From: Crocinitomicaceae bacterium
Lineage (GTDB): Bacteria; Bacteroidota; Bacteroidia; Flavobacteriales_D; Crocinitomicaceae
DNA: 64,000 bases
NCBI GenBank assembly: GCA_014762645.1
Contig: JABURP010000041.1
Location: forward strand, 1-64,000
Direction: 5' to 3'
Below are positions 29,800-39,094 of this stretch, piece after piece (position 1 is the stretch's first letter; the number at the start of each line of letters is the position of its first letter). Under the pieces are notes generated by a model. The model was given only the letters and a program-made list of their open reading frames with translations. It did not search any database and had not been told where the DNA came from. The position numbers and the translations under genes are program-made.

Positions 29800-31143
29800 A
29801 TGTTAGAACTATCCTACAAACGCATATTGATCATTGCCCTGCCTTTGATGTTTGGCACCTTTGTGCAATCATTGATCGTTATTATTGATGGCGCCTTTGT
29901 TTCAGAACTGGGAAACACTGCTTATAATGCAGTTGGTAACGGAGGACTGATGTATGTGGCCATGTTTATGTTGTGCAGAGGCATTGCAGATGGAACGCAA
30001 ATTACCGTAGCTAAAAAATATGGTGAACAAAAAAATGAGGAAACGGGACAGGTTTTGCTGAATGCGCAATTTGTGCAACTATTTCTGGCGGCAATTATTT
30101 TCACATTATTGATGACGCTCTCTGAAACTGTGATTAATGCCATAGCTAAATCTGAACAAATCGATGAAGCAATGGTTGAATTTATCCGGTACAGGAGTTG
30201 GGGGATATTCTTTGCCGCGCTACAGGTTACATTGGTTGGATTCTTTATTGGATTGGGACGAACCACCATCATCATATTCTCTACACTGATTCTCGCCGGA
30301 TGTAATATATTTCTGGATTACAGTCTAATATTCGGCCACTTTGGCTTTCCTGAAATGGGCATGAAAGGAGCGGCAACTGCATCTTCTATATCAGAGGTAA
30401 TAACCTTTCTGTTTTTAATGGTTTACGCGTTAAAAGCTCCATCTCTTAAAGAATTTGCCTACAGTTTAAAGCAAAAATTTTCAAAACTTATTACCAGGCA
30501 ATTGGTCAGGTTAAGTTTACCGTTAATGATTCAAAGCTTCCTGTCGTTGTGGAGTTGGTTGCTATTTTTTACAATGATAGAGCACATGGGACCGAATGAT
30601 TTGGAGGTGGCTCACAATATCCGCTACATGTATTTTATTGCCTTCGTGCCTATCTTTGGATATGCTGCGGCCACCCGAACTTATGTGAGCAATTTGGTTG
30701 GGAGAGACCAACAACACCTCATTCCCAAAATTCAGTTGAAGATTGTAGTGCTCTCATTGAGTAGTATATTTCTACTTTTTCACGGAGCATTTCTCTATCC
30801 CAACACAATGATATCAATTGTAGAACGCAACCCAGATGTTTCGGGATTGATGCTGGAACAAAGTGCTGCTGCCTTACGCTTTGTAAGCGGATCCATATTT
30901 CTTTTTGCACTGGTAATTGTTCCTTTTAATTCAGTTTCTGCGTTAGGAAAAACAGTTCAATCATTTGTTATTGAAGTCATCAGCTTAGTATTCTATACAC
31001 TTGCATGCTATGCATTTATATACGAGTGGGAATGGAACATTATTCAAGTGTGGTGGGTAGAGTATATCTATTTCGGATCTATAGGCTGTTTGAGCATAGT
31101 TTATCTGCTTTTTTATCGAAAAAAGCATATGACAAGCAAATAA
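29800..31143 (+). CDS. MATE family efflux transporter
   Basis: 447 aa, 12 TM-like segments; FGTFVQSLIVIIDGAFVSELGNTAYNAVGNGGLM. Confidence 0.9.
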   Translation: MLELSYKRILIIALPLMFGTFVQSLIVIIDGAFVSELGNTAYNAVGNGGLMYVAMFMLCRGIADGTQITVAKKYGEQKNEETGQVLLNAQFVQLFLAAIIFTLLMTLSETVINAIAKSEQIDEAMVEFIRYRSWGIFFAALQVTLVGFFIGLGRTTIIIFSTLILAGCNIFLDYSLIFGHFGFPEMGMKGAATASSISEVITFLFLMVYALKAPSLKEFAYSLKQKFSKLITRQLVRLSLPLMIQSFLSLWSWLLFFTMIEHMGPNDLEVAHNIRYMYFIAFVPIFGYAAATRTYVSNLVGRDQQHLIPKIQLKIVVLSLSSIFLLFHGAFLYPNTMISIVERNPDVSGLMLEQSAAALRFVSGSIFLFALVIVPFNSVSALGKTVQSFVIEVISLVFYTLACYAFIYEWEWNIIQVWWVEYIYFGSIGCLSIVYLLFYRKKHMTSK

Positions 31144-31146
31144 TAA

Positions 31147-31154
31147 TATATTTG
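31147..31154 (+). promoter_or_regulatory. Candidate -7 promoter box (TATATTTG) for first Usp gene
   Basis: TAnnTTTG match 33 nt upstream of the ATG; no clear -33 box. Confidence 0.4.
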
Positions 31155-31187
31155 TATACCTCTAAATAACTGTTTACCAATTCGCCC

Positions 31188-32027
31188 ATGAAAAGCGTCA
31201 CAATTGACAAGTACTTGGTTCCTTATGATTTTACCGGTGTAACGGATGATGCATTTCATTATGCGATACGGCTGATTAAAACTGCTGGAAGCGGACAGGT
31301 TTTACTTGGGCATATTGTAAAGAATAGTTCTGAAGTTGGTCCGGCTGAAAAGAAGCTTGAAGAAGTCATTTCCAAATTATCAGATGAAGAAAAGGAAATA
31401 ACAAGCTATAAAGTCATAGAAGGCGACATCTTTAAGGACATCCCTAAAATGGCCGACCTAACAGGAGCCTCCGTTATTGTAATGGGGACACATGGGTCAC
31501 ATGGATTGCAGAAAGTTTTTGGCAGTCACGCATTAAAAATTGTTTCGAACTCACATATTCCTTTCATAATCACACAGGAGGATGAAAAAGAATCTGAGAT
31601 CAACGACATAGTCATGCCGTTTAGCTTTCAGCGTGAAAGTGTTCAGGTAACACAATTTGCAGCATCTTTAGCTGAAAAATTTGATGCGACCATTCATTTA
31701 GTAGGTTATCGTGGTAATGACGAATGGTTATTACGCGACATGAAAACCAATCAAGCCATTGTACGGAAACACCTTACTCAGCACGGTGTAAAGTACAATA
31801 TGGTGACATTGCCCGGTAAAAAATCGTACGAAAAAGAATTATTAGAGTACGCAAAAGTTGTAGATGCAGATTTAATAGCTGCGGCATACTTCCCGCAGGG
31901 CATTCGCGCATTGTTTAATTCGTTTGTTCAGGAAATGATTATGAATGAACAAAGAATTCCGGTAATTACAATTAATGCACCAGAAGTAATGGCTGTGGAT
32001 TCTGGATTCTCCTTCCTTACCGTATAA
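31188..32027 (+). CDS. Universal stress protein (tandem UspA domains)
   Basis: 279 aa; YLVPYDFTGVTDDAFHYAIRL, ASVIVMGTHGSHGLQKVFGSHALKIVSNSHIPFII. Confidence 0.88.
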   Translation: MKSVTIDKYLVPYDFTGVTDDAFHYAIRLIKTAGSGQVLLGHIVKNSSEVGPAEKKLEEVISKLSDEEKEITSYKVIEGDIFKDIPKMADLTGASVIVMGTHGSHGLQKVFGSHALKIVSNSHIPFIITQEDEKESEINDIVMPFSFQRESVQVTQFAASLAEKFDATIHLVGYRGNDEWLLRDMKTNQAIVRKHLTQHGVKYNMVTLPGKKSYEKELLEYAKVVDADLIAAAYFPQGIRALFNSFVQEMIMNEQRIPVITINAPEVMAVDSGFSFLTV

Positions 32028-32151
32028 GCATTAATTAACTGTTGCTTAAAGCCCCATCAATCGTAGTTTGACTGTTAAACTCTGTTAAAGAAATTGGGTA
32101 ACCACTTGATTTTAGGGTAGTTTTTTACTATATTATATATATAACCATAAC

Positions 32152-32169
32152 GCATCTAAGTGTAGATGC
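32152..32169 (+). promoter_or_regulatory. Perfect palindrome/hairpin upstream of second Usp gene
   Basis: GCATCTA-AGTG-TAGATGC (7-bp arms), 34 nt upstream of ATG 32204. Confidence 0.5.
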
Positions 32170-32203
32170 AGACATACTTTTTTACGAACCAAATCAAACC
32201 ATC

Positions 32204-33040
32204 ATGAAAACGATAACATTTAAAAAATACTTAGTCCCATACGACTTTACAAAATTCACAAAAGACGCGTATGAATATGCGGTGTCATTGTGTAAACAGA
32301 CAGGCGGTGAAATAATTTTACTTCACCTCGTTGGAGAAGAATCTGAAATTCCAAGTGCCGAAAGGGACATTAAAGAGTACATTGATCGTCACGACAAAGA
32401 CATCCAGGAAATGACCACTTTCAGAGTAATGAAAGGTGACATCTATTCAGACATTAATCAGATAGCTGAAACGGCAGATGCATCTTTGGTTGTTCTCGGA
32501 AAACATCACAATAACCTATTCCAGGAAATTTTTGGATCAGACGCAATGAAGGTAGCTTCACATTCTCATTTGCCTTTCTTAATTGTTCAGGATACTGTTC
32601 AAAAGGAAACCATAGATAAAATACTACTTCCATTTAATTACCAACGTGAAAGTTTACAGGTAACTCAAATGGCAGCATCTATGGCAAAACAATTTGACGC
32701 CACCATTTATCTGGCCGGATTTCAGGATACGGATGACTCTCTTTACAGAGAAATGCGCGTCAACCAGGCGATCATTGAGAAATATCTCAAAAAAGAGAAC
32801 ATCCATTACTTATCAATCCCAATTCCAGGCGGTAAGGCTTACAGTGATTTAATTATGACTTATGCAAAAAACAATGACATGGATTTAATTGCTGCTTCTT
32901 ATCTGGACTTCGGATTTAAGTCATTCTTCCACTCATTTATTGATGAGTTGCTGACCAAACAAAGTCAAATACCGGTGTTGACAGTGAACGGACCTGAAGT
33001 CATGAATCACTCGCCAAAATTGAACTATGTTCCGGTATAA
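32204..33040 (+). CDS. Universal stress protein (tandem UspA domains), paralogue of preceding gene
   Basis: 278 aa; shares KYLVPYDFT..., FGSDAMKVASHSHLPFLIVQ, YQRESLQVTQMAASMA with the upstream gene. Confidence 0.88.
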   Translation: MKTITFKKYLVPYDFTKFTKDAYEYAVSLCKQTGGEIILLHLVGEESEIPSAERDIKEYIDRHDKDIQEMTTFRVMKGDIYSDINQIAETADASLVVLGKHHNNLFQEIFGSDAMKVASHSHLPFLIVQDTVQKETIDKILLPFNYQRESLQVTQMAASMAKQFDATIYLAGFQDTDDSLYREMRVNQAIIEKYLKKENIHYLSIPIPGGKAYSDLIMTYAKNNDMDLIAASYLDFGFKSFFHSFIDELLTKQSQIPVLTVNGPEVMNHSPKLNYVPV

Positions 33041-33055
33041 TGATTAAAATTGTGC

Positions 33056-34003
33056 ATGCAACGAAAGGTCATATTCATGGGGACTCCGGATTTTGCCGTA
33101 GAGTCCTTAAGGCAACTTCTTGAAAATAAGATCAATATTGCGGCCGTTGTTACCGCTCCTGATCGACCTGCAGGAAGAGGACAAAAATTGAAATCCTCAG
33201 CAGTAAAGAAGTATGCAATGGAAAATAACCTGCAGGTTTTGCAACCGGAAAACTTAAAAGATCAGGAATTTATCGAACAGCTTAGTACAATAGGTGCTGA
33301 GCTGTTTGTTGTTGTGGCCTTTAGGATGCTGCCCGAAGTTGTGTGGAACATGCCGCCGAAGGGAACCATCAATTTACATGGGTCACTGCTACCTCAATAC
33401 CGTGGAGCAGCACCGATCAATTGGGCAGTTATAAATGGAGAAAAAAAGACAGGAGCCACCACTTTTTTTATCCGGCATAAAATTGATACCGGAGATATCA
33501 TAGACAAAGTTGAAGTGCCGATTAAACACAAAGATACTGCGGGTACGGTTCATGACCGCTTAATGATTGAAGGTGCTAAACTTCTAGCCAAAACTGTTAA
33601 AAATATCTTAGAAGGAAGTGTATCCGCTACCCCACAAGAAAAACTGGTGGAAGGTGATTTAAAAGAGGCGCCAAAGATTTTCAAAAAGGATTGCAAAATA
33701 AACTGGAACGATACTACTCAGAAAATCTACAATAAAATCCGGGGATTATCTCCCTACCCTACCGCCTGGACAGAAATAGGAAAAGACGACCAAAAGAAAT
33801 CACTGAAAATATTTGACGTGATAGACCACTTTGATGGCTTGAACCATTCCAATGAAGTTAAAACTGTTAATGATCAATTGTATTTTGGAACATCTGACGG
33901 TTGGATAGAAGTTTTACAATTGCAACTGGAAGGCAAAAAGCGCATGTCTGTTTCAGATTTTCTGAAAGGTTTTTTCATATCAGAATGGACATTGCTAAAT
34001 TAG
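33056..34003 (+). CDS. fmt: Methionyl-tRNA formyltransferase
   Basis: VIFMGTPDFAVESL, NLHGSLLPQYRGAAPINWAVINGE. ATG 33056 preferred over TTG 33050. Confidence 0.96.
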   Translation: MQRKVIFMGTPDFAVESLRQLLENKINIAAVVTAPDRPAGRGQKLKSSAVKKYAMENNLQVLQPENLKDQEFIEQLSTIGAELFVVVAFRMLPEVVWNMPPKGTINLHGSLLPQYRGAAPINWAVINGEKKTGATTFFIRHKIDTGDIIDKVEVPIKHKDTAGTVHDRLMIEGAKLLAKTVKNILEGSVSATPQEKLVEGDLKEAPKIFKKDCKINWNDTTQKIYNKIRGLSPYPTAWTEIGKDDQKKSLKIFDVIDHFDGLNHSNEVKTVNDQLYFGTSDGWIEVLQLQLEGKKRMSVSDFLKGFFISEWTLLN

Positions 34004-34007
34004 ACGC

Positions 34008-34406
34008 ATGAAAAATTTTATCGTCATCATTCTAAGCCTTATAGCAGTTGTTACTATAGCACAAGATATTCGTCAGTTAAAAGATGTCAAACCTGAAGAA
34101 GACTTTGAAAATATTTGGGTGAAGAAGATTTCTGATGATGACCATCAAACTTCATTTGTGATTTGGGTGAAACAGAGTGTGCGTTTACACAAGCATGCTG
34201 AGCATTCTGAAAACATCTATGTATTAGGTGGAAAGGGAGAAATGACGATTAATGACGAAAAATTCGTCATAAAAAAGGGTGATTATTTCAACATCCCTAA
34301 AAACACTCCGCATGCTTTAAAAGTACTTTCATCTAGTCCTGTCAAAGTTTTATCTATACAATCTCCAAAATTCACCGGAGAAGACAGAATATTCCTTGAC
34401 GAGTAA
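34008..34406 (+). CDS. Cupin domain-containing secreted protein
   Basis: Signal peptide; HAEHSENIYVLGGKGEMTINDEKFVIKKGDYFNIPKNTPHAL. Confidence 0.88.
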   Translation: MKNFIVIILSLIAVVTIAQDIRQLKDVKPEEDFENIWVKKISDDDHQTSFVIWVKQSVRLHKHAEHSENIYVLGGKGEMTINDEKFVIKKGDYFNIPKNTPHALKVLSSSPVKVLSIQSPKFTGEDRIFLDE

Positions 34407-34506
34407 AAAATTGCGCTAAACCCTAGTAAAATAAGGCATTTTAGGCGTACTTATCAACATTTTGCCGAATTTATTAACAAAATGGGGGTAAAATACCCTA
34501 CAACCC

Positions 34507-34536
34507 TTGTGTAGTATGGATATTCGAATATATTTG
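34507..34536 (+). promoter_or_regulatory. Canonical Bacteroidota promoter for HU gene (TTG-N19-TATATTTG)
   Basis: -33 TTG at 34507-34509, 19-nt spacer, -7 TATATTTG at 34529-34536. Confidence 0.75.
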
Positions 34537-34585
34537 TTCCTGTTATATAAAAATATTGTTTAACCAAAAATCAAAATTGATTATT

Positions 34586-34858
34586 ATGAACAAATCAGAA
34601 TTAGTAGATGCTATCGCATCAAAATCAGGATTGTCAAAAGCTGACTCAAAAAGAGCTTTAGAAGGATTTATCTCAGCAACTGAAGGTGCTTTGAAAAAAG
34701 GAGACAAAATTTCTCTAGTAGGATTTGGATCTTTCTCAATCTCTAAAAGAGCTGCAAGAACAGGAAGAAATCCTCAAACAGGAAAAGAAATTAAAATTGC
34801 TGCTAAAAACGTTGTTAAGTTTAAAGCAGGAGCTGACCTTTCTAAAAAAGTAAACTAA
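34586..34858 (+). CDS. HU family DNA-binding protein
   Basis: MNKSELVDAIASKSGLSKADSKRALEGFI...GFGSFSISKRAARTGRNPQTGKEIKI; ATG 34586 preferred over 34556. Confidence 0.96.
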   Translation: MNKSELVDAIASKSGLSKADSKRALEGFISATEGALKKGDKISLVGFGSFSISKRAARTGRNPQTGKEIKIAAKNVVKFKAGADLSKKVN

Positions 34859-34881
34859 GAAACTTTTTTTGAATAAATTTC

Positions 34882-34914
34882 ACCCTGATCTGCTTCGGTA
34901 GATCAGGGTTTTTT
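34882..34914 (+). terminator. Intrinsic terminator
   Basis: ACCCTGATCT-gcttcggt-AGATCAGGGT followed by TTTTT. Confidence 0.9.
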
Positions 34915-34926
34915 ATTTTCAATCGC

Positions 34927-35625
34927 ATGACAAGGGACGAATGGCTATTACAGCAATTTTATGAGCACATCTCAGATAACAAGAAAAGTTTGTTTGAAGA
35001 GATAATTCTTAAAAGGACCAAGCACATTACTGTTGCTTTGGAAAATATATTCCAGCCTCACAATGCGGCTGCTGTATTGCGCTCATGTGATTGTTTCGGA
35101 ATACAGGATGTTCACATTATTGAAAACGATTGGAAATATTCACCCAACAAAGAAATCGATATGGGTTCTTCAAAATGGCTAAGTCTGCACCGATACAATT
35201 CCGAAGAAAATAACACCCTGTCTACTATCAATCACCTCAAAAACAAAGGCTATAAAGTTATTGCCACTACACCTCATAAAGACGATTGCCTCATTGGCGA
35301 CCTTGATCTAACTGAACCAGTGGCGTTGATGTTTGGTACGGAACTCACAGGACTATCCGATATAGCACTGGAACATGCAGACGGCTATGTTAAATTACCT
35401 ATGCATGGGTTTACCGAAAGCTACAATATATCTGTTTCGGTCGCGCTGGCATTGTTTTCTGTGACAGAACGCATGCATGAAAATCCTGATATCAAATGGC
35501 AATTAAGTCATGAAGAACAAACAGAAATTAAATTGAATTGGGCAAAAAAAGTGGTTAAACACAGTGAAAAAGTGGAGCGTATATTGAATGCCAGATTTAA
35601 TGACGATTCCCTAGCTCAAGAATAA
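34927..35625 (+). CDS. SpoU/TrmH family RNA 2'-O-methyltransferase
   Basis: NIFQPHNAAAVLRSCDCFGIQDVHII, ALMFGTELTGLSDIALEHAD, ESYNISVSVAL. Confidence 0.93.
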   Translation: MTRDEWLLQQFYEHISDNKKSLFEEIILKRTKHITVALENIFQPHNAAAVLRSCDCFGIQDVHIIENDWKYSPNKEIDMGSSKWLSLHRYNSEENNTLSTINHLKNKGYKVIATTPHKDDCLIGDLDLTEPVALMFGTELTGLSDIALEHADGYVKLPMHGFTESYNISVSVALALFSVTERMHENPDIKWQLSHEEQTEIKLNWAKKVVKHSEKVERILNARFNDDSLAQE

Positions 35626-36973
35626 CTTCACTAAACTTTTTCCCAATCGCTTTTTTCTTTTTGTGATTGCCATTGCTTACAATAAGGGTCCCTTTTGCTA
35701 TAGTTCCAAACTGCATTCTCGAATCAGCACTGTAGACCAGTGTACTGGCCAAATTGTCAAATGATGTCGTTGCTATTAAATGCGGTTCAGCTGAAAACAA
35801 AGCGGCGTCAAAATATGCTCCAATCTTAAAGTAATGATGATTGAAGTTCCCCATTGCTTTCCTTCCTGAGCGTAGGGCCCTGTCGATCGCAAATAATCCA
35901 CTATCCCCCTGTTCTTTACTGTAAAATGTATTTCGTTTGTGAGATGTTAAGCGTTGCCCATAATCCAGTAATCGCAGCTCTTCAAGCGGGTTTATTCCCA
36001 CATGCGAATCTGTTCCAATGCTCCATTCCCCACCGCTTTCCTGGTACTTTTTCAATGGAAAAATTCCATCACCAAGGTTGCCTTCTGTAGACGGACAAAG
36101 CACCACATTAACACCAGACTGACCTAACAATTCTGTTTCTTTATCTGTTAAGTGAGTGGCGTGTACAAAATGAAACCGATCACTCAACTCAACATTATCC
36201 AACATCCACTCAACGGGTCTTTTTCCAAGGTATTTAACGGCATCTTCAATTTCCTTCAATTGCTCTGATATGTGAATATGAAAAGGAAGGTCTTTCCTCC
36301 CCTTTTCAGCCACTTCTACAATATCTTTTGGTTCAACACCACGCATAGAATGAATTCCAATGGCGACATTTGCATGCTCGTAATATCCGCAGGATTTTTC
36401 GGATGCTTCCAGCAATTTGTAATACTCATCAATACCCCTGGAAATAAATCGTTTTTGTCCATCCGAAGGTTCTTTTCCAAAGCCACCTTTCTGATAAAAA
36501 ATTGGAACAAGTGTAATTCCAATTCCAACTGCACTTGCCGCTGCCACCAAGCGTTCACCCATCTCAGAAAGATTCATATATGGATTCCCTTCCTTGTCGT
36601 GATGTACGTAGTGAAACTCCGCTACATCTGTATAGCCGTGGCGCAGCATTTCTGCGTATAATTGTTGTGCAATTGCTTGCAGATCATCAGGAGAAATACG
36701 CAGTGCCAGTTTGTACATGGCCTCTCTCCACGACCAAAAATCATCCGGTGTTTCATTGACCGAATGTCTTTCCGCAAGACCTGCCATAGCGTATTGAAAT
36801 GCATGTGAATGTGCGTTCTGAAATCCCGGAACAGCATAGCAGTTTAGTTCTTCTGCCTTTCCTTCAAATTTCTCTGCAATCGATAAAATTTTACCCGCTT
36901 TATCAATAGTGATGAACGCATTGCGCATCCATCCATCATTAAGTAGTATGCCTTTGAGAAAAAATGTCTTCAT
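35597..36973 (-). CDS. hutF: Formimidoylglutamate deiminase
   Basis: Amidohydrolase; PGFQNAHSHAFQYAMAGLAER, DFWSWREAMYKLA, HIHISEQLKEIEDA, LCPSTEGNLGDGIFPL, GTDSHVGINPLEELRLLDYGQRL. Confidence 0.92.
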   Translation of the reverse strand: MKTFFLKGILLNDGWMRNAFITIDKAGKILSIAEKFEGKAEELNCYAVPGFQNAHSHAFQYAMAGLAERHSVNETPDDFWSWREAMYKLALRISPDDLQAIAQQLYAEMLRHGYTDVAEFHYVHHDKEGNPYMNLSEMGERLVAAASAVGIGITLVPIFYQKGGFGKEPSDGQKRFISRGIDEYYKLLEASEKSCGYYEHANVAIGIHSMRGVEPKDIVEVAEKGRKDLPFHIHISEQLKEIEDAVKYLGKRPVEWMLDNVELSDRFHFVHATHLTDKETELLGQSGVNVVLCPSTEGNLGDGIFPLKKYQESGGEWSIGTDSHVGINPLEELRLLDYGQRLTSHKRNTFYSKEQGDSGLFAIDRALRSGRKAMGNFNHHYFKIGAYFDAALFSAEPHLIATTSFDNLASTLVYSADSRMQFGTIAKGTLIVSNGNHKKKKAIGKKFSEVILELGNRH

Positions 36974-37053
36974 AAAGTGATCACCAAAAATATAATTTTA
37001 AGTCAATTGATGAATAGTATTGCCCATTTCAAATAAGACTTGTAATTCCATCC

Positions 37054-37061
37054 TATATTTG
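37054..37061 (+). promoter_or_regulatory. Candidate -7 promoter box (TATATTTG) immediately before the Nif3-like ORF
   Basis: TAnnTTTG match only 4 nt upstream of the ATG at 37066. Confidence 0.4.
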
Positions 37062-37065
37062 TGGT

Positions 37066-38160
37066 ATGACTGTACAGGATATCATTAAACATCTGGAAGA
37101 ACTGGCACCATTGAGCAGCCAGGAAAGTTACGATAATTCAGGACTTATTGTCGGAGAGTATGGACAAGAAGTCAACAACGCCTTAATCTCGCTGGATTGC
37201 ACGGAAGAAATTGTTCAGGAAGCCATAGAAAAAGACTGCAACCTGATCATTTCGCATCATCCAATTGTCTTTAAGGGACTGAAAAAGTTAACGGGTAAAA
37301 ACTATGTTGAACGAACTATTATCAAAGCTATTCAGAACAACATTGCGATTTATGCTATCCACACGAATCTGGACAACTTCAAGTTAGGAGTTAATAAAAA
37401 AATCGGAGATCTTTTAGGGGTATCAAATCCACAAATTCTTGCGCCTGTTCAAGGAAAATTACTCAAGCTTGTGGTTTATGTGCCGCTGGATAAAATGGAA
37501 GTTGTACGAACAGCTCTGTTTACTGCCGGCGCCGGTGAAATTGGAAATTACAGTGAGTGCAGTTTTCACGGTGAGGGCACAGGGACCTACAAGGGGAATG
37601 AGGATTCGAATCCGGCTTATGGCAAAAAAAATGAACGCAACTATGAACCGGAGGGTAGATTAGAAGTGTTGGTTAGCACCCATCAAACAAAACATGTGGT
37701 GAATGCCATGCTCAATGCACATCCGTATGAGGAAGTAGCCTATGACCTGATTCCACTCTTGAATGAAAATAAATTTGAAGGGGCCGGAATGATTGGGGAG
37801 CTGGATAAAGAGATGGATGAAATGAGTTTTCTGGCCTTATTGAAAGAAACCTTTAAAACAGGGTGCATCCGTCATACAAACCTGTTAAACAAACCCATTA
37901 AAAAAGTGGCATGGTGCGGAGGATCCGGCAGTTTCTTACTTTCAAATGCAAAAGCAAAAAAAGCAGATATATTTATTACAGGGGACTTTAAATATCATGA
38001 ATTTTTTGATGCAGAAAATCAATTAGTTGTAGCTGATATTGGGCATTTTGAAAGTGAACAATTTACAATTGAGCTTATAGCCGATCTTATCCGAAAAAAA
38101 ATTCCTACATTTGCACCCTATTTAACGGAACAGAACACCAATCCGGTTAATTATTTCTGA
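37066..38160 (+). CDS. Nif3-like dinuclear metal center hexameric protein
   Basis: DNSGLIVG, ISHHPIVFKGLKKLTG, YAIHTNLDN, CGGSGSFLL, ITGDFKYHEFFDA, DIGHFESEQF. Confidence 0.95.
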   Translation: MTVQDIIKHLEELAPLSSQESYDNSGLIVGEYGQEVNNALISLDCTEEIVQEAIEKDCNLIISHHPIVFKGLKKLTGKNYVERTIIKAIQNNIAIYAIHTNLDNFKLGVNKKIGDLLGVSNPQILAPVQGKLLKLVVYVPLDKMEVVRTALFTAGAGEIGNYSECSFHGEGTGTYKGNEDSNPAYGKKNERNYEPEGRLEVLVSTHQTKHVVNAMLNAHPYEEVAYDLIPLLNENKFEGAGMIGELDKEMDEMSFLALLKETFKTGCIRHTNLLNKPIKKVAWCGGSGSFLLSNAKAKKADIFITGDFKYHEFFDAENQLVVADIGHFESEQFTIELIADLIRKKIPTFAPYLTEQNTNPVNYF

Positions 38161-38164
38161 CAAG

Positions 38165-38920
38165 ATGGCGAAAAAGAAAACTGCTGAAAACACTATAGAA
38201 GATAAACTCAACGGACTATATAACCTTCAACAAATTGATTCTAAAATAGATAAAATCAGAACACTGAGAGGTGAGTTACCTCTTGAGGTTCAGGATTTAG
38301 AAGATGAAATTGAAGGATTAGAAACCCGGTTAGCGAAACTCAATGAAGAAAATGATGAATTGGAGCAGTTGATCTCTGACCGTAAAAACATGATCAAGGA
38401 CGCTAAAGCCGCGATCAAAAAGTATACGGAACAACAAAAGAACGTTAGAAACAACAGAGAGTTTGATTCCATATCCAAAGAGATTGAGTTTCAGGAATTG
38501 GAAATTGAACTTTCAGAAAAGAAGATCAACGAGGCAAAAGCTAACATTGAGCATAAAAAAGAAGTTATTGATGCCGCTAAAGAAAAATTGGCGGAGCGTC
38601 AAAAAGATTTAGACATCAAGAAAAAAGAACTTGATGATATCTCGGCGGAGACTGAAAAAGATGAGAAAAAACTCATTAAAGAATCAGAAAAAGCAAAGCA
38701 AGCTATAGAAGAACGACTTGTTACAGCTTATGAGCGATTGAGAAATAACTCAAAAAATGGATTAGCAGTTGTTTCTATAGTTCGAGATTCTTGTGGAGGA
38801 TGCTTTAATCAAATTCCACCGCAAAGACAGATCGATATTCAAGCAAGAAAAAAGATTATTGTTTGTGAACACTGTGGTAGGATTTTAGTAGAACCACCAG
38901 AAGACGTGAAAGACAATTAA
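38165..38920 (+). CDS. C4-type zinc ribbon / coiled-coil protein
   Basis: Long coiled coil followed by CGGCFNQIPPQRQIDI...IIVCEHCGRIL. Confidence 0.92.
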   Translation: MAKKKTAENTIEDKLNGLYNLQQIDSKIDKIRTLRGELPLEVQDLEDEIEGLETRLAKLNEENDELEQLISDRKNMIKDAKAAIKKYTEQQKNVRNNREFDSISKEIEFQELEIELSEKKINEAKANIEHKKEVIDAAKEKLAERQKDLDIKKKELDDISAETEKDEKKLIKESEKAKQAIEERLVTAYERLRNNSKNGLAVVSIVRDSCGGCFNQIPPQRQIDIQARKKIIVCEHCGRILVEPPEDVKDN

Positions 38921-38922
38921 GT

Positions 38923-38956
38923 AAAAACCCTGATGTGTACCATCAGGGTTTTTTAT
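38923..38956 (+). terminator. Intrinsic terminator
   Basis: AAAAACCCTGATG-tgtac-CATCAGGGTTTTT plus T tract. Confidence 0.92.
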
Positions 38957-39094
38957 TTTCACAATTTGTAGCGGAGTCAATCTGATAGTGGTGTGAGTTG
39001 TTTATGCATTTCAATTCGGTAGCATTATTATATTTGTCTCCTTGCAGAAACCAATACGTTTTGTTTTGGTAGGCATTAAGCAAAAATTTATTCA

